Assembly (NCBI GenBank): GCA_017643365.1
Contig: JAEPNO010000002.1
Location: 95,849-159,848, forward strand
Direction: 5' to 3'
DNA from: Balneolaceae bacterium
GTDB lineage: Bacteria; Bacteroidota; Rhodothermia; Balneolales; Balneolaceae
DNA: 64,000 nucleotides
In this document: one piece after another, positions 48,270 through 58,900 of the stretch
Layout of the letters: each line of letters starts with the position of its first letter
Position numbering within the stretch: the stretch's first letter is position 1
Notes under the pieces: model-generated
Told to the model about the DNA's origin: nothing
What the model saw: only the letters and a program-made list of their open reading frames with translations
The model's database searches: none
Made by a program: the position numbers and the translations under genes

Positions 48270-48680
48270 TTATTCAGCTTTCTTATCCCGCAACTTCTTT
48301 ATGGCATAGGCTCCACCCGCAGCGGCAAGCAAGCTCAGTCCACCATCAATTGGGGCGGCTGCCGGGTCATCGGGAAACATGGGTAAACCCGGTGCACCTT
48401 GGGCATACAACATGGCTGAGGTGAAAAGTAGCATCATAAATAAGCCTGCAATTCGAAGTGCAAATTGATGCATTTTTTGAAATAATGATGGTTTCATAAT
48501 AGCTTGTTCTTTTTGTTGTTCAAGTTCTAAGAGTCGTTTGGTTTTGCGATAACAACTTTGGCAGGCATGCTTTTCGCTACCCATTACCGATATCACTTTT
48601 AGCTCCACAATGTAGTTTCCCACTGGTCGTGGCTTGCCTTCTTCCGATTTGCAAAAACTGCAGCATGTTGGTGTTTTCAT
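48270..48680 (-). CDS. zinc-ribbon protein with PID-CTERM-like sorting tail (paralogue 2)
   Basis: 136 residues, a clear paralogue of the protein at 20293-20706. The N-terminal ribbon has CCSFC (6-10), KPRPVGNYIVEL and CQSC (near 40). The internal Met (IMKPS, about 61) again precedes a basic region and hydrophobic helix ending SAMLYAQ, followed by GAPGLPMFPDDPA, PIDGGLSLLAAAGGAYA and IKKLRDKKAE. The most conserved parts are the ribbon, MKPS and the C-terminal 25 residues; the linker and helix sequences differ. It sits downstream of the second FG-GAP giant just as paralogue 1 sits downstream of the first. Function unknown. Confidence 0.7.
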   Translation of the reverse strand: MKTPTCCSFCKSEEGKPRPVGNYIVELKVISVMGSEKHACQSCYRKTKRLLELEQQKEQAIMKPSLFQKMHQFALRIAGLFMMLLFTSAMLYAQGAPGLPMFPDDPAAAPIDGGLSLLAAAGGAYAIKKLRDKKAE

Positions 48681-48700
48681 AGTTCTATGTTTTTTTAATT

Positions 48701-48855
48701 GTCTTCGCGGACTTGATCCGCGATCTCCTTACTTCCGCCCATCGTCTTCGCGGACTTGATCCGCGATCTCCTAATCAAAGCCCGAGGCATGTACAAGGAG
48801 ACCTCGGGTCTACGCCCGAGGTGACTGTTTTGTATTAGCCCGAGGTGACAGTGCT
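48701..48855. repeat. REPIN-like repeat block E
   Basis: A left half (48701-48728, stem TCGCGGA-cttga-TCCGCGA, TCTCC), an intact 82-bp element (48744-48825, same left hairpin, right hairpin CCTCGGG), and a fragment of the right hairpin to about 48850. Located between the second FG-GAP giant and its zinc-ribbon partner. Confidence 0.85.
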
Positions 48856-48864
48856 TTGTTTCCA

Positions 48865-51800
48865 TTATTTTATAAGCGTCATTTTTTTGGTTAGCACCTT
48901 ATCGCCGATTACAAGACGATAGATGTACATGCCCGAGGCCAGTGCTCGACCATCGAAGGTGATGTTGTACCTGCCTGCTTGCTTCACTTCGCCATTCAAC
49001 AGCGTCATCACTTTTCTACCCAGAATGTCGAATACTTCCAGACGAACCGGCGCTTGTTCGGGTACCCCAAATCGAATAATCGAAGATGGATTGAACGGAT
49101 TCGGGTAGTTTTGATACAGCTCTACTTCGCGAGGGATGCCGAGGTCGTTTTCGGAGCTTACTGCGTTACCGGTATTTACTTTTAAAATAAATACGGGGGA
49201 TGTCGAGCGTTTTGCTTTGGCTAGTCCAAACGTATAAAAATCAGTAGGTAAATTCGGCTTCACTTTAACTTTGTTTGAATAGTTAAACTCAAAGAAATTT
49301 TGGTCACGAACATCGATTACATTTCCACTTTCAACATCTTCCAGTTCTACTGTCCAGCCTTCCGGCAAACTTTCACTGTCCCAGCTTAGGTTGAATTCCC
49401 CAGTTAAAGAGGCATCTATATAAATTGGAATCGAAAATAGTTCTTCGGATTGATTAGGTAAGTTATTGATGACCAAAGGTTGATCATCTACCCAGGAATA
49501 CAGATTTGCATAGGTGCTTGAATAGGAGCCTAAATAGAATCCATCGTAAGGATCAATTCCTGCAAGTGCATCTTCAGAAGTTTTCAGTTTCCAACTGCTT
49601 TCCTGTTCCGTTGCATTATGAGCTAAAGTAAATTCGAATTCAATTTCCGGAACTTTTTTAGGAGCTACGGGAGCAAAATAATCTGAATATTTAAGATCTA
49701 TATCCCCAGATTTGCCCGTTTGAATGGTACGTACAAAGAATGAAGTGTACGATTCTATGGATCCACCAATTTGGAGTTCGTAGCGTTTGTTGATCGGATC
49801 CCACAGATACACGTAGTTATTCGCGTATTCGTCCACTTCCTTCAGTTCGGCGATGAGCGAATCAACTGAAACCGGGAAGCTATATGGGTTTCCAATCAGA
49901 GAAAAGCCTTCTGAACCAGTAGTAGAATTCGAATTGTCTACATCTACATTGCGAACGGGAATCTGCACTGTTTCACCAAAGGGATTTCCATAGTTGGCAA
50001 GCTCTTTCGGCCAGCCTCCGTCAACCGGACCTTCAGCATCGTCATAGTTGTCATCTGGGAAAAGGTATGCTAGTAAGCCTGTTCCGGCTGCTAATTTGGT
50101 GGTATCCAAGTCGGTTGTTAAAGGAATATACTTAGCACTGTCTTGGCTGAATGTATATAAATTAGGTGTACCCGATTCGGTATCTGCGTTTATGGCACCT
50201 TGCGTCCAAATGTTTTCGAACAACTTACCTAATGTTGTTTGCAAGGGATTGGCCATCAAATACCATCCACTTTGATCTGCGGTACCACTGATTGATGGTG
50301 CAGACTCAAACATAGCGAGTTGTATAGTTGCACTATCCACTACCATTCCACTTGGAGTTTCTATCTTAAGAATGATGTCTTCAAACCCGGTGGCATCAGA
50401 GTAAATTCTAAGCGAATCGCTTGCTAGCAACGAAAGATTGAATCCGGTGCTGTCGAGCTTAACTTCGCCTGCATCCATGATGTAATCGTTATTTGCATCA
50501 ATAAACAACTGTGCATTAGGCGCTGATCGCAGCGAAAGCGTAAGCGTTGAATCGTTTAGAAATGAATGCTTTTGAAAGGTACTTAGAGGAATGGTAGTAA
50601 CGGTATCTTTCAGCGCTGATATCCCCAAAGGGTTGAAATAAGTACGAATTGGTATTTGTTCGATGGCAAATTCGCCAGCCAAACCGGTGGCATCGATTGC
50701 CTGCACACCAATGGTGTAAAAACCGCGTTCCAGACTTGCTACATCTAAGGTTATAAAGTTGTTGTAACCGGCATTACCCAATGCGGCAACTTGGCGAAAG
50801 TCTGTACTTGTGTCACTTTTGGCATAAAATACAGGTGTTTTATCCGGCTTTAATACAAAGGCTTCGTAATGCAGCGGACCACCATTCGCATCGGTGGCAG
50901 CATCCCAGGTTATACTTACTTCTTCCTGTTTTACAACAAGACTAAAGTTTGATGGCTTACCCGGTGCAGTTCCGGCAGTAGAGGCTGTATTTTCGTAAAT
51001 ACTAAATTTAATACCACCTGAATATCTACCATTCATTGCCAAATCCAGATCCCCATCGCCATCATAATCCCCAAATACTAAGTTACCTCTGCCTAGTCCT
51101 GTTAAGGTTGATCCTGTAAGCTCTATAAAGGTATTTGATCCGGAAAGATCATTCGAAAAAACTTTATTCCCTGCCGTGCTATAATCGGTGTTACTGGTAT
51201 TGGTTAAGCCTGAAATTACTAAATCAAGATCTCCATCATTATCGATGTCACCTAAAGCAATATCCCCTCTGCGATACCCATCCAGCGTGCTGTGCAGACT
51301 TAGAGTCCCTGTTCCATCATTTAGATAGATTTCAGTTTTTAAAACACTGTTACCGGAATCAAAGCCCATTAACACTAAATCCGGATCACCATCGGCATCC
51401 AAATCGCCCCATTCTAATGATGAACCCAACATATAAGTGAGAGAATTACCAGAATCGGTAAACTGATTGTCTTTCGAATTGAATGAAATACCGGAGAATG
51501 GAAAGCCAATAACAATGCCACCTGTCCCTGAAACATCTACATATCCATCACCATTAATGTCGATTAGATCAATTTCACCTTCATCTATTGCAAGATTTAG
51601 ATTGGATGAATTGTATAATGTATTGAAGGATAAACTAGCGTCAGCAAATGAATCATCCCCATTATTTAAATACACATAAGAATAGGCAGCTGAATTAAAG
51701 CCATTGTAAAAAATATCTAAGTCACCATCGTTGTCGATGTCTACCCATTTTACAAATAGATCTCTTCTGTCTTTTCGCAATACTATTTTAATAGCAATTA

Positions 51801-54800
51801 CTTCTGTGAAAACTCCGCTTCCATTGTTTTTGTAAACAGTGGAAATATTTTCTGAAGTAAGCTGATTGTATCCGGCTACTACAAAATCTAAGTCGCCATC
51901 ATTATCATAATCTCCCCAATCAGCCTCCCCATAATCCAATATGATATCTTCGGCTACGAAATTTTCATCGCGTGTAAATCCGGTAGAAGAATCGTATTTA
52001 TAGAGCACCATTAAGCCGAAAAAATTGAGAAAGCTTTCACCAATTATACTCAGATCAAGATCACCGTCATTATCGTAATCCACCCAATCGATGTCACTTT
52101 TATGTCGATTTGTACTCCCCCCTGATGCAATCTCAACAATTTGATTTGAATGGGTTGTATGCAATTGGAAATTAAACGGGTTCTCAATTTCTACATAGTT
52201 ACTTGCCACACTTTCAATAGAATTACTGTCTATCACTTTTACCGAATAGTAAATAGTTAAGCCCGGGAAGATATTACCGGAATAGGTGGTATCGGTAGTG
52301 GTTGCAATAAATGTACTTTGTGCGGTGGTATCGGTAGTGAAGTACACTTTGTAACTAGTTGCCACAGGTACAGGATCCCAAGTTAAGGTATAAGTATCAT
52401 TCACTCGTTCACCACGCAGACTGTCAACCGGATCAGGCAGCACTACTTGGACGGTTGTTTTTGCAAACACACTGGGCTTTCCGGCCGCATCAATGGCTTG
52501 TACGCCAAATTTATACGTGCCATTTTCTAGATTTACTCTTTTCTTGTTCGTTAATTCGGCATTCCCTAATCCTATGGTTCTTACAAAGCCAGAAGCTGTA
52601 TCGGCTTGAGCAGCCAACGTGCTTCCTTGCCCTCCAACTTCATACACATAGGTGTTATAACTTATCGGGCCTCCATCAGAATCAGTCGAGACATCCCAAG
52701 TAAAAGTTGTAGTACCGAGGTTATATGCTACAGACAAATTTGTTGGTGTAGTTGGTGATGCCCCTCCTAAGTTCGACTCGTTTTTATATAAAAATGAATT
52801 CAAACTAGAAGATGGGTCGCTTCCATGTGTGAATAAGTCCAGATCACCATCGTTATCCACATCTACCCATTGTACTTTTCCTTGGTTTTGTCCGGTAAGA
52901 TTTAGAGAAGTGTCTTCACTAAACGTGCTATTCCCATTGTTTTTAAAAATTTTGGTGATTTTTGTACTTCCTGTATATCCCGAAAGGGCAATATCCAAAT
53001 CGCCATCATTATCGTAATCGCCCCAACTACCCGATGATTGTGATAGTGCCCCAAACGAGATACCTGAGTCAGTCATGGAACCATTTCCATTATTTCGGAT
53101 AATTTTTGAGCTTCCCCCGCCGGCATTCAATAAATCCAGGTCTCCATCATCATCGTAATCACCCCATACCATTACAGTTCCTGCACTTTCAATTAAAAGA
53201 TTGCTTATGGAAGTATTCTCGGAATATACTCCCCCATTGTTTATATAAAATTTTGCAATCTGGCCGGAGTTGTCGGAAAAACCGGAAAATGCAACGTCCA
53301 TATCCCCATCGTTATCATAATCTGCAAACATAAAATCTCCATCAGCGGTACCCGTAAGCCCGGTATTTGAATCGGTAAAAGTGCCATCGCCATTATTTTT
53401 ATAGATCGCATTTATTCTATTGCCCGAATTCGGCAAACCTGCCAAAAGAAGATCCAGGTCTCCATCATTGTCGTAATCCATCCAGTTTGTTACTGCGTAA
53501 CCCACATTTTCGAAACCGGTATTATTTACTTCTGTAAAGGATCCACTCCCATCATTTTTATAGAGTTTAGTGGAGGGGCTGTTTGAGGAATTATACCCAG
53601 CGATTATCAAATCCAAATATCCATCATTGGTATAATCTCCGAATGCTACTCCGCCTCTATAGACACCTGTAAGCATATTTGAAATCGTACTATTTTTAGT
53701 AAATATTCCCGAGCCATCGTTGTCATATATTTCTGCGATGGCCCCACTTTGGCCCCCATTCGTGGTTCCTATAAGCACCAGATCAAGATCACCGTCGTTA
53801 TCATAATCACCCCAATCTGAATCGCTTAAATGTATTCCTGTAACCGAAAATGATGCGTCATTTTGTAGTATTTCGGGTGTGGTGTAAGAAACCGCGCTTG
53901 TTTGCAAGCCCTCGAAATTGGATGAATTTATTTGAGAGACCTTAAAATAGTACGTAACCCCGCGTTCTAGGCTTAGAAAGCTAAGTGTGGTATCGGTTAC
54001 AGATTGAGTTGAAATTGGACTGCCATTCAAATCAGTGTATTGATACACCTTGTATGATTGAAAATCAGGGTCTGTGCTAGCATTCCAAACAAGTGTAACA
54101 TCAGCAATAACACCTGAAACCATCAGATTTGCAGGCGCTGTAGGCGGTGAATAGCTGAGTGTTTGTTTAACAAAAGCACTTGGTTTCCCGGCTGCATCTA
54201 TGGCTTGTACTCCCCAGCGATAATTCCCGGTTGTTAAATTGGCTGTGTATATCGTATCGCTGGTTGCATTTCCAACTCCAATAATTTTTCTGAATCCGGA
54301 TGTAGTGTCACTTTGAGAAGACACTCTTGTAGAGTTATTATCCAAATTCTGAATAAACAAGTTGTATTGAATAGGGCCGCCTTCGGCATCACTTGTAGTA
54401 TCCCATTTAAAGTTTACATCAGAACCAGCCCCTGTAACTCTCGTATTTGTTACCAGATTGGGTGACGTATTAGTAGTTAATTCATTATTTCTATATAAAC
54501 TACTGTTTCGAAACCCTCCGCTATTATAACCGGTAATAAATAAATCGAGATCACCGTCATTATCAATATCAACCCAATCTGTTGTACTTGCTTCCGCACC
54601 GGTAAAGGTAAAATCGGTATTTAGGGTGAACGTGCCATCTCCATCATTTTGATATAGATATGCTTTTGAACCTGACAAATTCCCCACATACATTAAATCT
54701 AAATCACCATCTAAATCATAATCCCCCCAATCTGCCGAGCTTCCATAAACTCCCTGGAAGGTTAATCCACTACTTGATAGCCCTCCATTCCCATCGTTGA

Positions 54801-55683
54801 TATATATATTTGCGGTACCATTTCCCGAATTAAATAAATCAAGATCTCCATCATTATCAAAATCTGCCCATTCAATGGCCGATCCTTCAGAGGTAACAAG
54901 TAAGTTGCTAATAGCCGTTACTTCTATGAATACTCCATCATCATTTCTATGAAATTTGGAAATAAAACCACTCGAATTACTATAACCATTATAAGCAACA
55001 TCTAAATCACCATCCTTGTCATAATCAAATGCCTCGAAGATTTGACCCGCCGTTCCGGTTAGGCCCGCATTAATATTAGTAAAGGTCCCATCACCATCAT
55101 TACTATAGATATTGTTTACTCGAACTCCATTTGATGGTAATCCGCCAAGAAAGACATCTAAATCTCCATCTGCGTCATAATCACCAAAAGAAACGTCAGC
55201 CCATGCCACATTGGTAAATCCGGTTCCGGAGATTACAGAGAAGCTTCCATTCCCATTGTTTTCGTACAATGTTGATGTTGGAGTATTGGAAGTATTATAG
55301 CCAACTATTAGTAAATCAATATCTCCATCATTATCAAAATCTCCAAAATCTGCTCCGCTTCTGTAGGCTCCAATCAAAGTTGTAGAGACAGATGTATTTT
55401 TGGTAAAAGTCCCTGACCCATCGTTGTCGAATAGCTCAGCAATAGCGCCGGAATTACCTCCATTCGTAGTTCCGGTAATTACTAAATCAAGATCGCCGTC
55501 ATTATCGTAATCGCCCCATGCCGTGGCGCCAAGATTAACCCCTGTTAACGTAGTGTCGATGACTAGCGAATCTACCTGAAATGCCAATATCGATCCCGGC
55601 ATAAGAAAAATTAATAGTACCCCGAAAAGCCCCCCCGAGAAAACCTGTCGTAATTTTTGTGTACATAAAGTTGTGATCTGCAT
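48865..55683 (-). CDS. giant T9SS-secreted FG-GAP/VCBS repeat protein
   Basis: 2272 residues from ATG 55683, chosen because it yields a signal peptide (about 1-36, ending SILAFQ); the frame is open 81 bp further up. Three blocks of FG-GAP/VCBS repeats (about 40-420, 600-970, 1190-1565), each with many DYDNDGDLDL calcium loops and WGDYD-type spacing, alternate with fibronectin-III-like domains (about 430-600, 975-1180, 1570-1700, with repeated GVQAIDAAGKPS). A C-terminal module (about 1800-2180, WYLMANPL, WTQGAI, GNPFG) precedes the T9SS type A sorting domain (about 2185-2272). Likely a Ca2+-dependent surface or secreted adhesin. It follows the HTCS sensor gene and is followed by the zinc-ribbon PID-CTERM gene. 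Confidence 0.85.
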   Translation of the reverse strand: MQITTLCTQKLRQVFSGGLFGVLLIFLMPGSILAFQVDSLVIDTTLTGVNLGATAWGDYDNDGDLDLVITGTTNGGNSGAIAELFDNDGSGTFTKNTSVSTTLIGAYRSGADFGDFDNDGDIDLLIVGYNTSNTPTSTLYENNGNGSFSVISGTGFTNVAWADVSFGDYDADGDLDVFLGGLPSNGVRVNNIYSNDGDGTFTNINAGLTGTAGQIFEAFDYDKDGDLDVAYNGYSNSSGFISKFHRNDDGVFIEVTAISNLLVTSEGSAIEWADFDNDGDLDLFNSGNGTANIYINDGNGGLSSSGLTFQGVYGSSADWGDYDLDGDLDLMYVGNLSGSKAYLYQNDGDGTFTLNTDFTFTGAEASTTDWVDIDNDGDLDLFITGYNSGGFRNSSLYRNNELTTNTSPNLVTNTRVTGAGSDVNFKWDTTSDAEGGPIQYNLFIQNLDNNSTRVSSQSDTTSGFRKIIGVGNATSDTIYTANLTTGNYRWGVQAIDAAGKPSAFVKQTLSYSPPTAPANLMVSGVIADVTLVWNASTDPDFQSYKVYQYTDLNGSPISTQSVTDTTLSFLSLERGVTYYFKVSQINSSNFEGLQTSAVSYTTPEILQNDASFSVTGIHLSDSDWGDYDNDGDLDLVLIGTTNGGQSGAIAEIYDNDGSGIFTKNSTISNMLTGVYRGGVAFGDYTNDGYLDLIIAGYNSSNSPSTKLYKNDGSGSFTEVNNTGFENVGYAVTNWMDYDNDGDLDLLLAGLPNSGNRINAIYKNNGDGTFTDSNTGLTGTADGDFMFADYDNDGDMDVAFSGFSDNSGQIAKFYINNGGVYSENTSISNLLIESAGTVMVWGDYDDDGDLDLLNAGGGSSKIIRNNGNGSMTDSGISFGALSQSSGSWGDYDNDGDLDIALSGYTGSTKITKIFKNNGNSTFSEDTSLNLTGQNQGKVQWVDVDNDGDLDLFTHGSDPSSSLNSFLYKNESNLGGASPTTPTNLSVAYNLGTTTFTWDVSTDSDGGPISYNTYVYEVGGQGSTLAAQADTASGFVRTIGLGNAELTNKKRVNLENGTYKFGVQAIDAAGKPSVFAKTTVQVVLPDPVDSLRGERVNDTYTLTWDPVPVATSYKVYFTTDTTAQSTFIATTTDTTYSGNIFPGLTIYYSVKVIDSNSIESVASNYVEIENPFNFQLHTTHSNQIVEIASGGSTNRHKSDIDWVDYDNDGDLDLSIIGESFLNFFGLMVLYKYDSSTGFTRDENFVAEDIILDYGEADWGDYDNDGDLDFVVAGYNQLTSENISTVYKNNGSGVFTEVIAIKIVLRKDRRDLFVKWVDIDNDGDLDIFYNGFNSAAYSYVYLNNGDDSFADASLSFNTLYNSSNLNLAIDEGEIDLIDINGDGYVDVSGTGGIVIGFPFSGISFNSKDNQFTDSGNSLTYMLGSSLEWGDLDADGDPDLVLMGFDSGNSVLKTEIYLNDGTGTLSLHSTLDGYRRGDIALGDIDNDGDLDLVISGLTNTSNTDYSTAGNKVFSNDLSGSNTFIELTGSTLTGLGRGNLVFGDYDGDGDLDLAMNGRYSGGIKFSIYENTASTAGTAPGKPSNFSLVVKQEEVSITWDAATDANGGPLHYEAFVLKPDKTPVFYAKSDTSTDFRQVAALGNAGYNNFITLDVASLERGFYTIGVQAIDATGLAGEFAIEQIPIRTYFNPLGISALKDTVTTIPLSTFQKHSFLNDSTLTLSLRSAPNAQLFIDANNDYIMDAGEVKLDSTGFNLSLLASDSLRIYSDATGFEDIILKIETPSGMVVDSATIQLAMFESAPSISGTADQSGWYLMANPLQTTLGKLFENIWTQGAINADTESGTPNLYTFSQDSAKYIPLTTDLDTTKLAAGTGLLAYLFPDDNYDDAEGPVDGGWPKELANYGNPFGETVQIPVRNVDVDNSNSTTGSEGFSLIGNPYSFPVSVDSLIAELKEVDEYANNYVYLWDPINKRYELQIGGSIESYTSFFVRTIQTGKSGDIDLKYSDYFAPVAPKKVPEIEFEFTLAHNATEQESSWKLKTSEDALAGIDPYDGFYLGSYSSTYANLYSWVDDQPLVINNLPNQSEELFSIPIYIDASLTGEFNLSWDSESLPEGWTVELEDVESGNVIDVRDQNFFEFNYSNKVKVKPNLPTDFYTFGLAKAKRSTSPVFILKVNTGNAVSSENDLGIPREVELYQNYPNPFNPSSIIRFGVPEQAPVRLEVFDILGRKVMTLLNGEVKQAGRYNITFDGRALASGMYIYRLVIGDKVLTKKMTLIK

Positions 55684-55814
55684 TCCTCTAGCCAATTTTT
55701 TAATTGATGATTGAAAGAAAATTAGCATACAAAGTTCGAACACATGCGACAAAAACATGAACAAATCCGACGAAACAGCTTAAACAACACTCCCACCTTA
55801 CCCAAACAAGGGCA

Positions 55815-55892
55815 GTCACCTCGGGCGGAGACCCGAGGTCTCCTTGAAGATGCCTTGGGCGAAGATCAGGAGATCGCGGATTAAGTCCGGTT
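55815..55892. repeat. REPIN-like repeat block F (degenerate)
   Basis: GTCA 55815, hairpin CCTCGGG-cggaga-CCCGAGG, TCTCC, spacer, GGAGA, then a right hairpin that has decayed (TCGCGGATTAAGTCCGG) without the terminal TGAC. Lies between the HTCS gene and the second FG-GAP giant. Confidence 0.75.
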
Positions 55893-55903
55893 TGTCGGGC
55901 TGC

Positions 55904-58900
55904 TTAAAAATAGCTGGAAGGAGAAGCTCCAAAACGTTTTTTGTATTGCTTGGTGAAATAAGCCGGAGTAGAAAATCCTACCGCATAGGCAACTTCTGAA
56001 ATGGATCGTTTTTGCTTGGTTTCGAATAAATCCCGGGCGGCAAATAGTCGGATTTCTCGAATAAATTCATTGGGCGTAAAACCGGTAATCTCTTTCAACA
56101 AACGTTGAAGGTTACGCACACTCATTGCTACATGATTGGCAAGTTCGTCAACAGAAATTTTGGACTGATGCAGATGCCCTTCCACGTATTCCTGAAGTTG
56201 TTGAACCAATTCTGAATCAGCACTCGATGGTTCTTCTGCTTCATTCGATTGGGAAACGGCTTCTTCACGTTCTTTTTTGAGGACTAGCAAATTATCTACC
56301 CGTGCCTGTAATTCCTGTGCGTTAAATGGTTTGGTAAGATAATCGCTTATCCCAATCTGAAAGCCATGCACTTTGTCTTCCACTTCAGATCGGGCTGAAA
56401 GTAAGATGATAGGCACTTGTTTGTACTCGGGCACTGATCGCATCCACTCTGCAAATTCAAAGCCATTCATTTCAGGCATCATAATGTCTGAAATTACAAT
56501 ATCGGGCTTCTGTAGCGACATCGATTTCTTGCCTTCAACTCCATTTTGCGCTTTCTCAACTCGGATGTTTAGTTGCTCCAACAATTCTGCAACATACTCC
56601 CGCATATCGGGAATATCCTCAACCACTAATGCGGAATATTCTTTCCCATTTACTGATAGATGATGATGAATTGATGCTGTATCATGATCCGAATCTTCCA
56701 CACCGGGAGAGAACTCACTCAGATTCTCATAGTGTTTAAAAGGTAAGTGAACCACAAATGTAGATCCGTTGCCCAATTCGCTGGTTACTTCAATGCTTCC
56801 TTCGTGAATTTCCACAAACTCTTTTGTGATGGATAGTCCCACACCGATTCCTTGTCCGCCGCCTTCTAACTGATCGCTGGTAGAATGAAAACGATCAAAA
56901 ATGACCTCTAAATCTTCTTGGGAAATTCCACGTCCACTATCCTGAACTTTGATTTCAACTTGATCGCCTCGATTGATCACCTCGACCTTAACTTCGCCCT
57001 TTTCGGATGTAAATTTGATGGCGTTCGATATAAGGTTAACCAGAATCTTTTCGAGTTTGTCGGCATCGGCTTGAAATAGAATTTCTGAGTCCGGCACTTC
57101 AACCTCAACCTTCAATGCTTTCATTTCGATTGCTGTTTCGAACGATTGAACCACTTGTTGTACAAAAGCATTGAGTGGGATTTCAACCGGAGTAAACTGC
57201 ATGATGTTTGAATCCAACCGGCTCAAATCGAGCACTTGTTCCACCAAATCGTGCAAGCGCCTACCATTTCTGTGCGCAATTTGAAGTTTTCTCAACAGAA
57301 AACCATCCTCCACTTTTCCGGAATCCAGCAACTGCTTTACAGGACCGGTTACTAAAGTTAGCGGAGTTCTAAGTTCGTGTGATATATTGATGAGCAGTTT
57401 GGTTTTTAGTTCATCCAATTCCAGAATACGTTCAATTTCCCGGATTTTGATGGCGTTCATTTGTTGACGAATGCGGTAGTTTGAAATACTACGAACCACT
57501 AAACCTATCAACACTCCAAAAATCAGTATATACACCAGATAGGCCACATTTGATAAATACCAGGGAGCCAGTATGGTAATTGATAGAAGTTTTGGTTCCG
57601 ATTCCACCATCATTAAATCCCGAGTTTGTATGCTCAGGTGTTTCTTTCCCGGCAAAAACGGATTGATGGTTATTTCAGATTTTTGTCTCCATTCCGACCA
57701 CTCAGCATCCTCATATTTAAAATGGAATTCATTTTTTTCAGTTTGATGAAAAGAACTCGATACTACATTGATTTGAATACTTTTTTGGTCGTAGGCTATT
57801 TCCGGAAGCTCAGAACTACTGTAAGCAAGCATTTCCTGATCAAAGGTAGATTGGATGCTCCAAATTCTTACCTCAGGCTTTGCATGAATATATTCTTCAT
57901 CAATTTTCAACTGCAATACCGATTCGGTGGAACCCACCCAAAGAATTGAATCTTCAATTTCTACAAAATCGCCAAAGTGATCGGGTGAAATCTCGAACGG
58001 TGTAAAATTAGCATTCCATTCAATTTCGTCATCAGGTGTAATATGAATAACGCCATTGTAGCCTTCGATGTTAGCGTATTGAGTCCATAAAGCACCATAT
58101 TTATCCTGTCGCAGATATTCGCCCCAGTTCCCTAATTGATCGTTAATACTTTCCATTGGTGAAAAAGTCTCTGAATCATCATCATACAAATAGAAGCCAT
58201 ATTTCGTGTTTACAATGATCTTATCACCGTTTACGGTCGGTTCAAGCATATCAGTTTCGGGTAATCCATCTTCAACACCGAATCTTTTGATTACAAAATC
58301 CTGACTTTTTTCATCAAATCTCCCTCGGAATATATAACCGGATACACCACCTGCCCAGAATTCTTTGCCCGGCACAACAGCTAATTCTAGAATGTGCTCG
58401 GGCACGGTTTCCAAAGTTCCCTTGTAATTCCAGGAATTGTTCTCTTTTAGCAACCAATCCAGGCCGTTATAAGTAACAATTAGAATAACATGTTCGGTAA
58501 GCTGCCGTAGTTGCCGGCCTTCAATTTCAGGGACTATAAGATTTAAATTATCGTCAATAATTTTAAAAACACCCGCTTGTGAGGCTACCCAAAGTTCCCC
58601 TTCTACATCTAGTGTATTCCAGAAAATATCTTTAACCGGGTATTCATAAAATATATCATCCGGTTGCTTATATACTAAGTTCGTAATTGGCTCATCTAAT
58701 TGGTACATCCCTTCCATGGCCGGGATATACAAGCGATCATTGTATTGCCGAATATGAAGTGCATCCCCAAACCCAAGCGCTTCGCCGGGTAAATGTCTGA
58801 CGGGATTACTCATGTATACTTTTGTAACTGTCGAAGGACCAAGAATCCATAGATCGCCCTCTTCATCGATCAGGAGCCCACTTACATCATTTTCCGGAAA

